A stretch of DNA of 64,000 nt from Gottschalkia acidurici 9a (GCF_000299355.1 NC_018664.1:927115-991114); one strand, 5' to 3'; positions 18,182-26,890 are shown, counted from the first letter of the stretch. Notes: generated by a model from the letters alone, not told the origin. Made by a program: numbers and translations.

Positions 18182-18952
18182 TTGAAAATATATTTAATAA
18201 ATAGAAAAACTATATTAAAAATGGCAGTAGTACTGTTAGTTTTAGGCGTTTCTATAATAGGAACTAATGAGTTTAATATAAATATAGAATCTGTATTTAA
18301 TCCTAACAAGGAACTGCCCATATACTATGTAGACAGTAAAGAAAAGAAAGTCTCAATAAGTTTTGATGCAGCATGGGGTACGGAACATACTGAGGCTATA
18401 CTAGATATACTTGATAAATACAATGTTAAGACTACTTTTTTTCTAGTGGACTTTTGGGTAACCAAACATCCTGATATGGTAAAAGAGATAGATCGTAGAG
18501 GGCATGAAGTGGCAAACCACTCGACAACACATCCCAAAATGTCTGAGTTATCAAAAGAAGATATGATAAAAGAAATTAAAACAACTGAGGAAAGTATAGA
18601 AAAAATAATCGGAAAAAAAACAACATTATTCAGACCGCCTTTTGGAGACTATAACGATAGTCTAATACAAACTTCTAGAGAAATTAATTATCATGTAATA
18701 CAATGGGATGTTGATTCACTAGATTGGAAAGAGATGGGAGCACAACCTGTAGTAGATAGGGTTACTAGAAATGTAAAGAATGGGTCTATAGTTTTGTTCC
18801 ATAATAATGCAAAGTATGTACAAGAGTATCTTCCATTAGTAATTGATAAGCTGCAAAAGGATGGATATGAAATAGTTCCTATATCAGAACTTATATATAA
18901 AGAAAACTATCGAATGGAAAGTGACGGTAAACAAGTTCAAAATAAAAAATAA
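18182..18952 (+). CDS. Polysaccharide deacetylase (PdaB-like)
   Basis: This 256-residue protein has one N-terminal membrane helix (about 12-28), then a NodB-type carbohydrate esterase 4 domain. The five motifs are visible: SFDAAWG (a variant of TFDDG), NHSTTH, RPPFGDYN, WDVDSLDW and VLFHN. It resembles PdaB-type sporulation deacetylases that act on peptidoglycan in the cortex or forespore wall. The variant first motif, DAAWG, is typical of that subgroup. It starts at TTG 18182 with AAGGGGG upstream and stands alone between two reverse-strand genes. Confidence 0.88.
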   Translation: MKIYLINRKTILKMAVVLLVLGVSIIGTNEFNINIESVFNPNKELPIYYVDSKEKKVSISFDAAWGTEHTEAILDILDKYNVKTTFFLVDFWVTKHPDMVKEIDRRGHEVANHSTTHPKMSELSKEDMIKEIKTTEESIEKIIGKKTTLFRPPFGDYNDSLIQTSREINYHVIQWDVDSLDWKEMGAQPVVDRVTRNVKNGSIVLFHNNAKYVQEYLPLVIDKLQKDGYEIVPISELIYKENYRMESDGKQVQNKK

Positions 18953-18960
18953 TTAAAAGA

Positions 18961-19003
18961 AGCACCATCAAAGTTATTGAAATTCAATAATCTTGATGGT
19001 GCT
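18961..19003. terminator. Bidirectional terminator between deacetylase and small reverse gene
   Basis: Arms 18961-18981 and 18983-19003 pair over 21 positions with two mismatches, AGCACCATCAA opposite TTGATGGTGCT at the base. T-rich sequence flanks both sides, so it can serve both convergent genes. Confidence 0.75.
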
Positions 19004-19029
19004 CTAATGTTTTATAGAAAATTTTTAAA

Positions 19030-19260
19030 CTAAGATCTACCTAAACGATAGTCGCTATTACTTCTACCTTTTTTAGATTTAGATGCGGTGCTTGATTTAA
19101 AACTTGACTCTATATCAGAAGATTCATTAGTAATAACTTTTGTCGCAAAATTATCTTGATCAATAAAACTTGTTTCCATTTCTTTTGCTAATTCTTCTTT
19201 ATACTCTCTATTAATACTTTTATTAGTTAATGAATTTTTAATTTTTGAACTTTTTTTCAC
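19030..19260 (-). CDS. Small charged protein of unknown function
   Basis: This 76-residue protein is rich in Ser, Lys and Glu and shows no membrane helix or recognisable domain. It is probably largely disordered at its ends (KKSSKIKNS at the start, SKSKKGRSNSDYRLGRS at the end). It starts with GTG at 19260, preceded by GAGGTGAT at good distance, which supports it as a real gene. Its neighbours are a sporulation-type deacetylase and a Mur-ligase-like protein. A spore-related role is possible but not shown. Confidence 0.6.
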   Translation of the reverse strand: MKKSSKIKNSLTNKSINREYKEELAKEMETSFIDQDNFATKVITNESSDIESSFKSSTASKSKKGRSNSDYRLGRS

Positions 19261-19368
19261 AATTTATCACCTCAATAGTATTATTAGCAGAATTAAATAA
19301 TTTATTAATACAAATAATAGTAGGAGAACAATATCTTAAATCATTTTAATTAAAGGAGAAATAGGATT

Positions 19369-20544
19369 ATGAAAAATGAATCTAATGTCTATAGAAAACT
19401 AGATAGTACAAAGATAATCGGAATAATAGGAAGTGATGACAAAATTATAACGGCATATATTCTTGAGGAGATATTAAGAAATGCAGGATATAGAACTGGA
19501 CTAATAAGTAAATCAAATATATTAGTTGATGGTAAAAACTATATTATCAGTGAAAGAGATAGAGAACAATTTAAAATAAATAACATAGTAAAAAATATGA
19601 AGCATGAAAATATAGATGTAATTATAATAGAAATTCAATCATCACAAATAAAAGCACTATGTGAAGAAAATTTAGAAATAGATATTTTGATTCATACAAA
19701 TACAATGTTAGATGAATATAAAAATGACAGATATCTAGAAGATAAAATTAAATTAATCAGTTCTCTAGAAGATAGTAAAATAGCAATAATAAATATAGAT
19801 GATGATAACTCCATAAGGTTAATTGAAAAAAATAAAGATATAATAGTTATAAGCTATGGACTTAACGGAAAATCGAGTATAACAGCTTCAAGTTTATCAT
19901 TGGATAAAGTAAGTAAATTTAACCTATGTTTACAAAGAGGAATAACTACAGCATGTGGGAATAAAATTGATCCATTAGAGTTTCCTATATCTTCAAATTT
20001 ATTGGGTAGAGATAGTATGTATAATACATTAGCAGCTATAGGTGCGTGTCTTTATCTTGATATAAGTTTAGATACTATATCTAGGACTCTTTTAAACACT
20101 GAAGGGATTCATAGGATGCTAAAAAAGATATATGATAAAGAATTTATAGTAATAGACTGTTTTGCTGATTCTCCATCTAATTATGAAAGTGCACTTTATA
20201 CTATACAAAGCTTAGACTATAATAAGTTGATAATAGTAAACTCTATATCAGATGAGAAAAGCAAAGAAGTAAATGATAAAATAGCAAATATAATTATTGA
20301 ATGGAAAGATATATTAAACTTGGAGATGGTACTATTTGCTTCTAATGAAGATAATGAGAAGACAGCAGATTACTATGGAAAAATGTTTAAAGACAATAAT
20401 ATAAAATGTAAAACATATAGAAGTCTAGAAGATAGCATAAAAGAGGGATTAAATAATATAAAATCAGATGATATATTTCTACTATTAGGTGGAAAAGACA
20501 TGGATAATGGAAAAGAAATCATAAGACTACAGAAGTTAATATAG
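19369..20544 (+). CDS. Mur ligase-like protein with degenerate ATP-binding loop
   Basis: This 391-residue protein follows the MurE/FolC fold order but has lost key residues. Where Mur ligases have GTNGKTTT it has IIGSDDKIITAYI (about 18-30). The central region keeps a short NIDDDNSIRL segment. In the C-terminal part RMLKKIYDKEFIVIDCFADSP stands where MurE has GRxE...DYAHTP. GGKDMDNGKEI resembles the family's late motif. It is therefore unlikely to be an active UDP-MurNAc tripeptide synthetase. It may bind a murein precursor or be a repurposed ligase. AAAGGAG precedes the ATG. An SSB-like gene follows after about 110 bases. Confidence 0.7.
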   Translation: MKNESNVYRKLDSTKIIGIIGSDDKIITAYILEEILRNAGYRTGLISKSNILVDGKNYIISERDREQFKINNIVKNMKHENIDVIIIEIQSSQIKALCEENLEIDILIHTNTMLDEYKNDRYLEDKIKLISSLEDSKIAIINIDDDNSIRLIEKNKDIIVISYGLNGKSSITASSLSLDKVSKFNLCLQRGITTACGNKIDPLEFPISSNLLGRDSMYNTLAAIGACLYLDISLDTISRTLLNTEGIHRMLKKIYDKEFIVIDCFADSPSNYESALYTIQSLDYNKLIIVNSISDEKSKEVNDKIANIIIEWKDILNLEMVLFASNEDNEKTADYYGKMFKDNNIKCKTYRSLEDSIKEGLNNIKSDDIFLLLGGKDMDNGKEIIRLQKLI

Positions 20545-20557
20545 TCTTATGATTTTT
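20516..20557 (+). terminator. Intrinsic terminator overlapping the stop of the Mur-ligase-like gene
   Basis: AAATCATAAGACT (20516-20528) pairs with AGTCTTATGATTT (20543-20555) followed by T. The stop codon at 20542-20544 lies at the 3' arm, so the terminator is partly coding. Confidence 0.75.
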
Positions 20558-20657
20558 TAAAATATAAAAGAAAATAATCATAATACTGAACTATTCTGAA
20601 TAAAGATAATTGTATAATATCAAAAAACATAAGACTAGAAAGGGGAGTAAGGCTAAA

Positions 20658-21347
20658 ATGGCTGATCAAGTAATTGATACAAATATGGTTTCACTAATAG
20701 GAAAAGTTGTAGGTGAAAAAGAATTTAGTCATGAAATGTATGGAGAAGGATTTTATACTTTTAACTTAGAGGTGTCTAGATTAAGTGACCAATCGGACAT
20801 ACTACCTATAACTGTATCAGAAAGACTTTTAATAGACAGTGAGCTAAAGGAAGGAGATCATATAGTAGTAGAAGGACAGTTACGATCGTACAACAGGTAT
20901 ATAAATGGGAAAAATAGACTTATATTAACTATATTTGCAAGAGAAGTATATTCTCCAAAAGATGATGAAGAGTTAAATGAGTTAATGAGAAAGCCAAATG
21001 AAATTTACCTAGATGGATTTATATGCAAGTCACCTATTTACAGAACTACGCCATTTGGAAGAGAAATAACAGACTTATTAATCGCCGTGAATAGACCATA
21101 TAATAAATCAGATTACATACCGTCTATAGCTTGGGGAAGAAATGCAAGATTTTGTGAGAATTTAAAAGTAGGAGATCACATAAGAATCTGGGGAAGAATT
21201 CAAAGTAGAGATTATCAGAAGAAAAAAGAAGATGGAGAAGTGATAAGCAGAGTAGCTTTTGAAGTTTCAGTTTCTAAGCTAGAGTACTTAGCAGAAGATA
21301 ATAACAGAGAAGGTAAAGAAGATGAAGTTGAGGAGTTAGAAGCATAA
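20658..21347 (+). CDS. SSB-like protein with two OB folds
   Basis: This 229-residue cytoplasmic protein contains two copies of the single-strand-binding OB fold, about 10-105 (VSLIGKVVGEKEF, VVEGQLRSYNRYI) and about 112-215 (IYLDGFICKSPIYRTTPFG, IRIWGRIQSRDYQKK). The acidic tail is EGKEDEVEELEA, without the usual DDDIPF tip of replicative SSB. It resembles the clostridial two-domain SSB/PriB-like proteins, whose role is not well defined. A longer frame begins at 20610. ATG 20658 is preferred, with AAGGGGAG upstream. Confidence 0.85.
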   Translation: MADQVIDTNMVSLIGKVVGEKEFSHEMYGEGFYTFNLEVSRLSDQSDILPITVSERLLIDSELKEGDHIVVEGQLRSYNRYINGKNRLILTIFAREVYSPKDDEELNELMRKPNEIYLDGFICKSPIYRTTPFGREITDLLIAVNRPYNKSDYIPSIAWGRNARFCENLKVGDHIRIWGRIQSRDYQKKKEDGEVISRVAFEVSVSKLEYLAEDNNREGKEDEVEELEA

Positions 21348-21407
21348 ATATATAAAGATGAGTCGTAAGAATAGTATTAAATTAAAACTTTAATTAACTC
21401 TTTTCTA

Positions 21408-21435
21408 TCTAGCAATATGTAAAAATATTGCTAGA
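21408..21435 (+). terminator. Hairpin after the SSB-like gene
   Basis: A perfect 11-bp stem TCTAGCAATAT/ATATTGCTAGA with a 6-base loop lies about 60 bases past the stop. The T tract is weak. Confidence 0.5.
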
Positions 21436-21469
21436 TCTTAACTTATACAATGGAATATATTAAATATTT

Positions 21470-21541
21470 AAAAATCACATTTCTATGTTTATTGTTTTTC
21501 ATATAACAGTAAATATAAAAATGTGATTTTTATGTTTTTTC
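21470..21541 (+). terminator. Intrinsic terminator upstream of the amidohydrolase
   Basis: Arms at about 21470-21491 and 21510-21531 pair over 22 positions with few exceptions, AAAAATCACATTT opposite AAATGTGATTTTT at the base, followed by TATGTTTTTT. Confidence 0.65.
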
Positions 21542-21550
21542 TAATATATG

Positions 21551-21599
21551 AAAAACGTATACAAATGAAATATAATTAATATTTTTTGTATATGTTTTT
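21551..21599. repeat. 15-bp inverted repeat upstream of the amidohydrolase
   Basis: AAAAACGTATACAAA (21551-21565) pairs with TTTGTATATGTTTTT (21585-21599) with one G-T pair and a 19-base AT-rich loop. It could be an RNA hairpin or a regulator site. GTATAC cores are typical of GntR-family operators, but that is only a suggestion. Confidence 0.45.
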
Positions 21600-21682
21600 A
21601 TGTGATATCATAACATAAAAGTTAAATAATATAACCAAAGATAAATAAAAAGTAACTTATGAGCGATTGAAAGGAGTAAAAA

Positions 21683-22903
21683 ATGAGTAAAAAATTTTGG
21701 TTAAGTAATGTATTGTTAGAAAAAGGCTTTAAATATGATAGTAACAATAATATTATTGGTACAAGAGCAAATATTGAGAACCTACTAATTGACGACGGAA
21801 AAATTATAGATATTAGGGTAGATGAAATACCAAAGGATGGAACACCAGTAATAGATGCAAAAGGACTACTGGCTTTACCTTCCCTTATAGAGAAACATAT
21901 TCATTTAGATAAAGGCCACTTTGGTGGTCCATGGAAAGCTAGTACACCATTTACAAGTGTTTTTGATAGAATTAAGGAAGAAGAAGGTTTTCTTCGAAGC
22001 TTTCTACCTTATACTAAAGAAAGAGCAGAGAAGCTCTTACATTTAATCACAAGCTACGGAGTAACTCATGCTAGTGTTCAGTGTAATGTGGATCCTGTTA
22101 TAGGACTGAGTAATGTAGAAAAAGTTTCAGAAGCTTTAGAAAGCTATAAAGATAAGTTAACATATAAATTAACTGCATTTCCACAGCACGGGTTGCTGCG
22201 AAGTGATTCTATACCATTTATGAAAGAGGCTATGAGAAATGGTGTAGAAGTTGTAGGAGGATTAGATCCGGCAACTATTGACAATGATATTGAATCCTCT
22301 TTACAAAAAATGATGGATATTGCAGTAGAATTTAATGCTGATGTAGATATACATCTTCACGATAGAGGTTCATTAGGAGTGTATACTATTAAACGACTTG
22401 CTCAACTAGTAGAAGAAGCTAAATGGCAAGGAAGAGTTAATATCAGTCATGGATATTGTATGGGAGATATTACCTTAGAAGAGGTTAGTGAGTTAGCTGA
22501 AGTATTGACAGAGTTAGAAATAAGTTTAGCTACTACATCTCCAATAGATGTACCAGGTCCTCCAATTCCGCTGCTTTATGAAAAGGGAGTAAAAATATAT
22601 ATAATTAATGATAATATTAATGACCATTGGAGCCCTTTTGGAACTGGAGATCTTTTACAAAGAGCTAGTAGAATGGCAGAAAAGTTTGGATGGATTGATG
22701 AATATTCACTAACAAGAGCTATTGGATTTATTACAAATAGCAAGATACCTTTAGATAGAGAAGGAAAACGTAATTGGCCTCAAATTGGAGATGAAGCCAG
22801 TATGATCTTCATTAACAGTTCATGTTCAGCAGAGTCTATAGCTAGAGTACCAGAAAGAAGAACGGTTATGTTTAGAGGCTCTATTGTATCAGGAACTTTT
22901 TAG
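21683..22903 (+). CDS. Amidohydrolase, cytosine-deaminase-like
   Basis: This 406-residue metal-dependent hydrolase belongs to the amidohydrolase superfamily. It has the first metal ligands in EKHIHLDKGHFGG, further His in DIHLHDRG and NISHGYCM, and the catalytic Asp in a NDNINDHWSPFGTGDLL segment that parallels cytosine deaminase (CodA). The substrate is probably a pyrimidine, a pterin-like ring or another cyclic amidine; the sequence does not settle it. No transporter or nucleotide gene is adjacent. GAAAGGAG precedes the ATG. It is monocistronic, with a strong terminator behind. Confidence 0.85.
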   Translation: MSKKFWLSNVLLEKGFKYDSNNNIIGTRANIENLLIDDGKIIDIRVDEIPKDGTPVIDAKGLLALPSLIEKHIHLDKGHFGGPWKASTPFTSVFDRIKEEEGFLRSFLPYTKERAEKLLHLITSYGVTHASVQCNVDPVIGLSNVEKVSEALESYKDKLTYKLTAFPQHGLLRSDSIPFMKEAMRNGVEVVGGLDPATIDNDIESSLQKMMDIAVEFNADVDIHLHDRGSLGVYTIKRLAQLVEEAKWQGRVNISHGYCMGDITLEEVSELAEVLTELEISLATTSPIDVPGPPIPLLYEKGVKIYIINDNINDHWSPFGTGDLLQRASRMAEKFGWIDEYSLTRAIGFITNSKIPLDREGKRNWPQIGDEASMIFINSSCSAESIARVPERRTVMFRGSIVSGTF

Positions 22904-23285
22904 TCATAAAAGCCTTTTAATATAAAGAATGAATAGTTTTAAAAACGGTATTTCACTATGAATCTGTGAAATACCGTTTTTTTATACAAGTAATTTAAAT
23001 TATGATGTCTAGATAAGGATATGAAAAATACGCTACATTGAATATTTGTATAAAAGTTAAGTTTTATTAATAAAAAAGTAAATTATCTTTAAGTTGAATA
23101 AAAGAAAAGTATTAAAGTAAGAGATAAAGGATATATAAATAAAAGAGAGATTAAGAGACATTGCTAAAAGTATGATTTCTTATTCACCGTGGAAGAATTA
23201 GACATAAAGTGGTATAATGATAATTATCACAAAATTTCATTATAGCAAAATAGTTGTTTAATATTAAAGAAAGGAGATATGCTAC
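22904..23285. other. Intergenic region before the small membrane protein/CPBP pair
   Basis: After the terminator at 22941-22984 this gap is AT-rich and shows no gene. An extended -10 (TGGTATAAT, 23210-23218) overlaps a perfect 12-base palindrome TGATAATTATCA (23218-23229). It may form the promoter and a repressor site for the next two genes. A match to the Fur consensus is only partial. Confidence 0.4.
22941..22984 (+). terminator. Strong intrinsic terminator after the amidohydrolase
   Basis: AAAACGGTATTTCAC pairs perfectly with GTGAAATACCGTTTT (ending near 22980) around a 9-base loop and is followed by further T. Confidence 0.93.
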
Positions 23286-23423
23286 TTGAATAGCGACATA
23301 GTAATTATATTTATATTTTTCACTATACTAATAAGTATGCAATATTCACTAAATAAAATATTATACGAATTAAAAGATATAAAAAAGCTAATAGCTAGGA
23401 ATCGAGGTAAATTAAATGAATAA
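23286..23423 (+). CDS. Small membrane protein upstream of CPBP protease
   Basis: This 45-residue protein starts at TTG 23286, behind a good AAAGGAGAT site. It has one N-terminal membrane helix (about 4-18, IVIIFIFFTILIS) and a charged tail with LYELKDIKKLIARN. Its stop overlaps the ATG of the CPBP protease by eight bases, so the two are translationally coupled. The family is not recognised. It may assist or regulate the protease, but that is inference from position only. Confidence 0.6.
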   Translation: MNSDIVIIFIFFTILISMQYSLNKILYELKDIKKLIARNRGKLNE

Positions 23424-24330
23424 AAAAGTTCCCTCAATATTAGAAGTGAACTATCTTTACTTAATACTAGCAATACTACTATTAACTGTAGGTGCATTCG
23501 CACAGTATAAGAATATTTATAGTGGTATATTTATAACTGAATATATTATAGTGCTTTTACCTGTAGTTATGTTAGTACTTGTTAAAAAATATGACTTTAA
23601 GAAAGTTTTTAGATTAAATAAAATCACTTTAAAGCAGATAATGTTGACAATACTTATAGTTATATTGTCGTATCCTATTGGAATGTTTTTTAACTACATA
23701 ATGATAGTTATTATAAACATATTTGGAGAGATTCAGCCATCACCATTACCCATACCTGAAAATACTCCTGAATTTTTACTAGGGTTGTTTTTGTTTGCTA
23801 TAACACCTGGAATATGTGAAGAAATGATGTTTAGGGGTATCATGATGAGCTCTTATGAAAAAAAGGGTTATATAAAGTCTATACTTTTCACAGGAATACT
23901 TTTCGGAATTTTCCACTTTAATATACAGAACTTTTTAGGGCCTACGTTCTTAGGAGTACTGTTTGGATATATGGTATATAAGACAAACTCCCTATATACA
24001 GGAATTGTAGCTCATACTGTGAACAATAGTATAGCTCTCATATTAACAAGGTTTGTACAAAGTCCAGAAGCACCACAAGGTGCATTGGAGACAGATCAGC
24101 TTATAACGGGTTTAATAGGTCTAGGACTATTCTCGTTATTTCTGCTAATGATAGTATATCTTCTATTAAGACAACTATCATCTAATGAACTAACTTTTGA
24201 ATCTAATTCATATAACTATATTTATATGGAAAGTGAAAAAGTTACCGTAATGCACCTAGTTCCTATACTGGCTACTCTAATTATATTTACATTTGTAACC
24301 TATAACTACTTTCAATATATAATGAAGTAA
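23416..24330 (+). CDS. CPBP family intramembrane metalloprotease
   Basis: This 304-residue membrane protein has about eight hydrophobic segments. It carries the CPBP (CAAX protease, ABI) motifs: EEMMFRG (the EExxxR site, about 135-141), GIFHFNIQN and AHTVNNS. Members cleave prenylated or other membrane substrates, and bacterial ones are tied to bacteriocin immunity or membrane homeostasis. The substrate here is unknown. It is coupled to a 45-residue membrane protein upstream. A terminator follows before cheA. Confidence 0.9.
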   Translation: MNKKVPSILEVNYLYLILAILLLTVGAFAQYKNIYSGIFITEYIIVLLPVVMLVLVKKYDFKKVFRLNKITLKQIMLTILIVILSYPIGMFFNYIMIVIINIFGEIQPSPLPIPENTPEFLLGLFLFAITPGICEEMMFRGIMMSSYEKKGYIKSILFTGILFGIFHFNIQNFLGPTFLGVLFGYMVYKTNSLYTGIVAHTVNNSIALILTRFVQSPEAPQGALETDQLITGLIGLGLFSLFLLMIVYLLLRQLSSNELTFESNSYNYIYMESEKVTVMHLVPILATLIIFTFVTYNYFQYIMK

Positions 24331-24364
24331 ATAAAAAATCATATATAGAATCAAAACATGTACA

Positions 24365-24393
24365 ATTTGCATATTATATATAATGATGCAAAT
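24365..24393. repeat. 8-bp inverted repeat around a TATAAT element
   Basis: ATTTGCAT (24365-24372) and ATGCAAAT (24386-24393) flank a TATAAT at 24379-24384. The arrangement suggests an operator around a promoter, but the -35 is poor. Confidence 0.35.
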
Positions 24394-24398
24394 GTATA

Positions 24399-24447
24399 AA
24401 AAAGTAACTATTTTAAGTGCTTAGCATCTTGAGATAGTTACTTTTTT
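24399..24447 (+). terminator. Intrinsic terminator immediately upstream of cheA
   Basis: AAAAAGTAACTATTTTAAG pairs with CTTGAGATAGTTACTTTTT (one G-T and one weak position) with a 10-base loop and a T tract. The tract ends about 10 bases before the cheA ribosome site. Confidence 0.88.
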
Positions 24448-24468
24448 ATTTTGTTAGGGGGGATTTTG

Positions 24469-26430
24469 TTGAGTGACAATATAGAGCGAGATCCAATGCT
24501 AGATATATATATAACTGAAATGCATCAGTTATTGGAACAAATAGAGAATCATATTATAAGTAGTGAAAAAGAAGGAGAATTTGAAAAGTCCGTTGATGAG
24601 ATATTTAGAGCTATGCATACGATAAAAGGAAACTCTTCAATGATGCTTTTTAATAATATATCTACTATTGCACATGCTGTTGAAGATTTATTTGATTATA
24701 TAAGAAAACAAAAACCTAAAGATATAGATATAAATTTATTAACAGACAAATTATTAGAAGTTATAGACTTTATAAAAAATGAAGTAGAAAAAATAGAAAG
24801 TGGAGAAGAAGCCGATGGAGATCCTAAAAGCTTTATTCAAGCTATAAGAGAATATCTTGAAGATATAAAAACAGGGAAAGGTCAAAAGTCTAATAAACTT
24901 TTAATAGACACATCTAAAAAGGAAAGTAATGTGTACAAGGTAAGGATACACTTTGAAGAAGGATGTGGAATGGAAAATATAAGGGCATATACTATTATAC
25001 ACAAAATGAAAGACTTCTCAGATATAGAGGAATTCATACCAGGAGATATAGTTGAGAATGAAGATAGTGCAAAGGAAATTATAAAAAAGGGATTTGAAAT
25101 AACTTTTAATACTAGTGAGGACAAAACTTTTATTAAAGAATTTCTAAATAATAGTGCATTTTTAAAAGAATATCATCTAGAAGAAATAGTTGTAAAAGAG
25201 ACACCACCAACAAAGAAAGAATTAAAGTTAAATAAGACTCAGGGTATTAAAGCTCAGAAAAGTATAAGTGTACAAGTAGAAAAACTAGATTTGCTTATGG
25301 ACTTAATAGGAGAGTTAGTAATAGCTGAAGCTATGGTTACTAGAAATCCTGAGTTAGAAGGACTTGTATTAGATGATTTTTATAAGGCAACAAGTCAGCT
25401 GACAAGAATAACAAATAATCTTCAAGATGTTGTAATGTCAGTTAGAATGGTTCCACTTTCTTTAACTTTTCAAAAAATGAATAGAATAGTTAGAGATATG
25501 TCAAGAAAAGTAAATAAAGAAGTAGAATTAGAAATTATAGGTGAAGAAACAGAAGTAGATAAAAATATAATAGAACATATATCTGACCCAATAATGCATA
25601 TAATCAGAAACTCATTAGATCATGGAATAGAGACTGGAGAAGAAAGATTGTCTAAGGGGAAAGGAAAAAAGGGAAAGATAACACTAGAAGCTCAAAACTC
25701 TGGAGGAGACGTCTATATAATCGTAAAAGATGATGGTAAGGGACTAGATAAAGATAAGATATTAAAAAAAGCAATTCAAAATGGATTAGTGGACAAGGAA
25801 ACATCAAAACTTACTGATAAAGAGATATATTCACTTATACTGATGCCGGGGTTTTCTACGAAAGAAAGTGTAACCGAGCTATCGGGTAGGGGTGTGGGAA
25901 TGGATGTAGTAGTTAAAAACATAGAAAAGGTAAAAGGAACTATATCTATAGATAGTCAAAGTAACGTAGGGACAACTATAACTATAAAGATTCCTCTTAC
26001 TCTAGCAATAATAGATGGAATGATTATAGGTGTAGGAGATTCTAAATTTACGATACCAACTATATCTATAAAAGAATCCTTTAGACCAAAAGAAGATGAA
26101 ATAATAATAGATCCAGATGGAAATGAAATGATTATGGTAAGAAATAAAAATTATCCTATATTAAGACTTCATGAGCTATTAAATATACCTGTAAATCAAG
26201 AAAGTACAAAGGAAGGAATATTAATAACTATAGAATCAGGATCTGAAACGGTATGTATCTTTGCGAACGAATTAATAGGAGAGCAACAAGTAGTCATAAA
26301 ACCTCTACCAAAGTATATGGAACAAGTTAAAACTTTAGCAGGATGTACGCTACTAGGCGACGGAAGTATAAGCCTGATAATAGATATAAAAGGTTTAATA
26401 AGTAAATATGCAGGTGAGGAGGTAGGTTAA
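24469..26430 (+). CDS. cheA: Chemotaxis histidine kinase CheA
   Basis: This 653-residue kinase senses receptor state and phosphorylates response regulators. The HPt domain has the phospho-accepting His50 in AMHTIKGNSSMM. A P2-like region spans about 160-255. The dimerisation domain starts at SVQVEKLDLLMDLIGELVIAE. The HATPase domain shows the N-box MHIIRNSLDHGIE, VKDDGKGLD and GRGVGMDVV. A C-terminal CheW-like domain covers about 510-650. TTG 24469 is chosen because AGGGGGG lies six bases upstream. It heads a che operon whose first ribosome site abuts a terminator. Confidence 0.95.
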   Translation: MSDNIERDPMLDIYITEMHQLLEQIENHIISSEKEGEFEKSVDEIFRAMHTIKGNSSMMLFNNISTIAHAVEDLFDYIRKQKPKDIDINLLTDKLLEVIDFIKNEVEKIESGEEADGDPKSFIQAIREYLEDIKTGKGQKSNKLLIDTSKKESNVYKVRIHFEEGCGMENIRAYTIIHKMKDFSDIEEFIPGDIVENEDSAKEIIKKGFEITFNTSEDKTFIKEFLNNSAFLKEYHLEEIVVKETPPTKKELKLNKTQGIKAQKSISVQVEKLDLLMDLIGELVIAEAMVTRNPELEGLVLDDFYKATSQLTRITNNLQDVVMSVRMVPLSLTFQKMNRIVRDMSRKVNKEVELEIIGEETEVDKNIIEHISDPIMHIIRNSLDHGIETGEERLSKGKGKKGKITLEAQNSGGDVYIIVKDDGKGLDKDKILKKAIQNGLVDKETSKLTDKEIYSLILMPGFSTKESVTELSGRGVGMDVVVKNIEKVKGTISIDSQSNVGTTITIKIPLTLAIIDGMIIGVGDSKFTIPTISIKESFRPKEDEIIIDPDGNEMIMVRNKNYPILRLHELLNIPVNQESTKEGILITIESGSETVCIFANELIGEQQVVIKPLPKYMEQVKTLAGCTLLGDGSISLIIDIKGLISKYAGEEVG

Positions 26431-26431
26431 T

Positions 26432-26890
26432 TTGATTAAAGAGGATACTCAGAAAGATAGATATCTTATATTCTCATTAGGCAAAGAAGACTATGGTATA
26501 GAAATAAAATATGTAATAGAAATAGTAGGAATACATCCTATAACAGTAATACCAGATACACCTGACTATATAAAAGGTGTAATAAATTTAAGAGGAAAGA
26601 TAATACCTGTTATAGATGTAAGAAATAGATTTCTAAAAGAAGCTATAGACTATCATGATAGGACTTGCATAATAGTAGTAAATATGGAAGATGTGTCTGT
26701 AGGTCTTATAGTGGACAAAGTAGTGGAAGTATTAAACATACCTGAATATAATATATCAGAGCCACCAAAAGTATCAAAGCAATCATACCAAAGATATATA
26801 AAAGGAATTGGGAAAGTAGGAGACAAAATAAGGTTAATTTTAGATTTAGAAAACCTACTAAATAATGATAATTTTATATCGACTAAATAG
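26432..26890 (+). CDS. cheW: Chemotaxis coupling protein CheW
   Basis: This 152-residue protein is a single CheW domain that links chemoreceptors to CheA. It has the usual FSLGKEDYGIEIKYVIEIV opening, YIKGVINLRGKIIPVIDVR and VGLIVDKVVEVLNI segments. It starts at TTG 26432, two bases after the cheA stop, with GAGGAGGT inside the end of cheA, so translation is coupled. Confidence 0.95.
   Translation: MIKEDTQKDRYLIFSLGKEDYGIEIKYVIEIVGIHPITVIPDTPDYIKGVINLRGKIIPVIDVRNRFLKEAIDYHDRTCIIVVNMEDVSVGLIVDKVVEVLNIPEYNISEPPKVSKQSYQRYIKGIGKVGDKIRLILDLENLLNNDNFISTK

Larger units (their letters stand above)
21348..21682. other. Intergenic region with three successive inverted repeats
   Basis: This 335-base gap holds hairpins at 21408-21435, 21470-21541 and 21551-21599, and no recognisable gene. 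The second is a terminator. The third, with GTATACAAA and TTTGTATA arms, lies close to the amidohydrolase and could be an operator or another terminator. No purine or other known riboswitch motif was seen. Confidence 0.55.

Noticed and set aside
21348-21682. Purine riboswitch before the cytosine-deaminase-like gene
   Set aside because: The conserved core of the purine aptamer is absent; only simple inverted repeats are present.
23210-23236. Fur box at TGATAATTATCA
   Set aside because: Only about two of three GATAAT-type units fit, and no iron-related gene follows. It is kept only as a generic palindrome.
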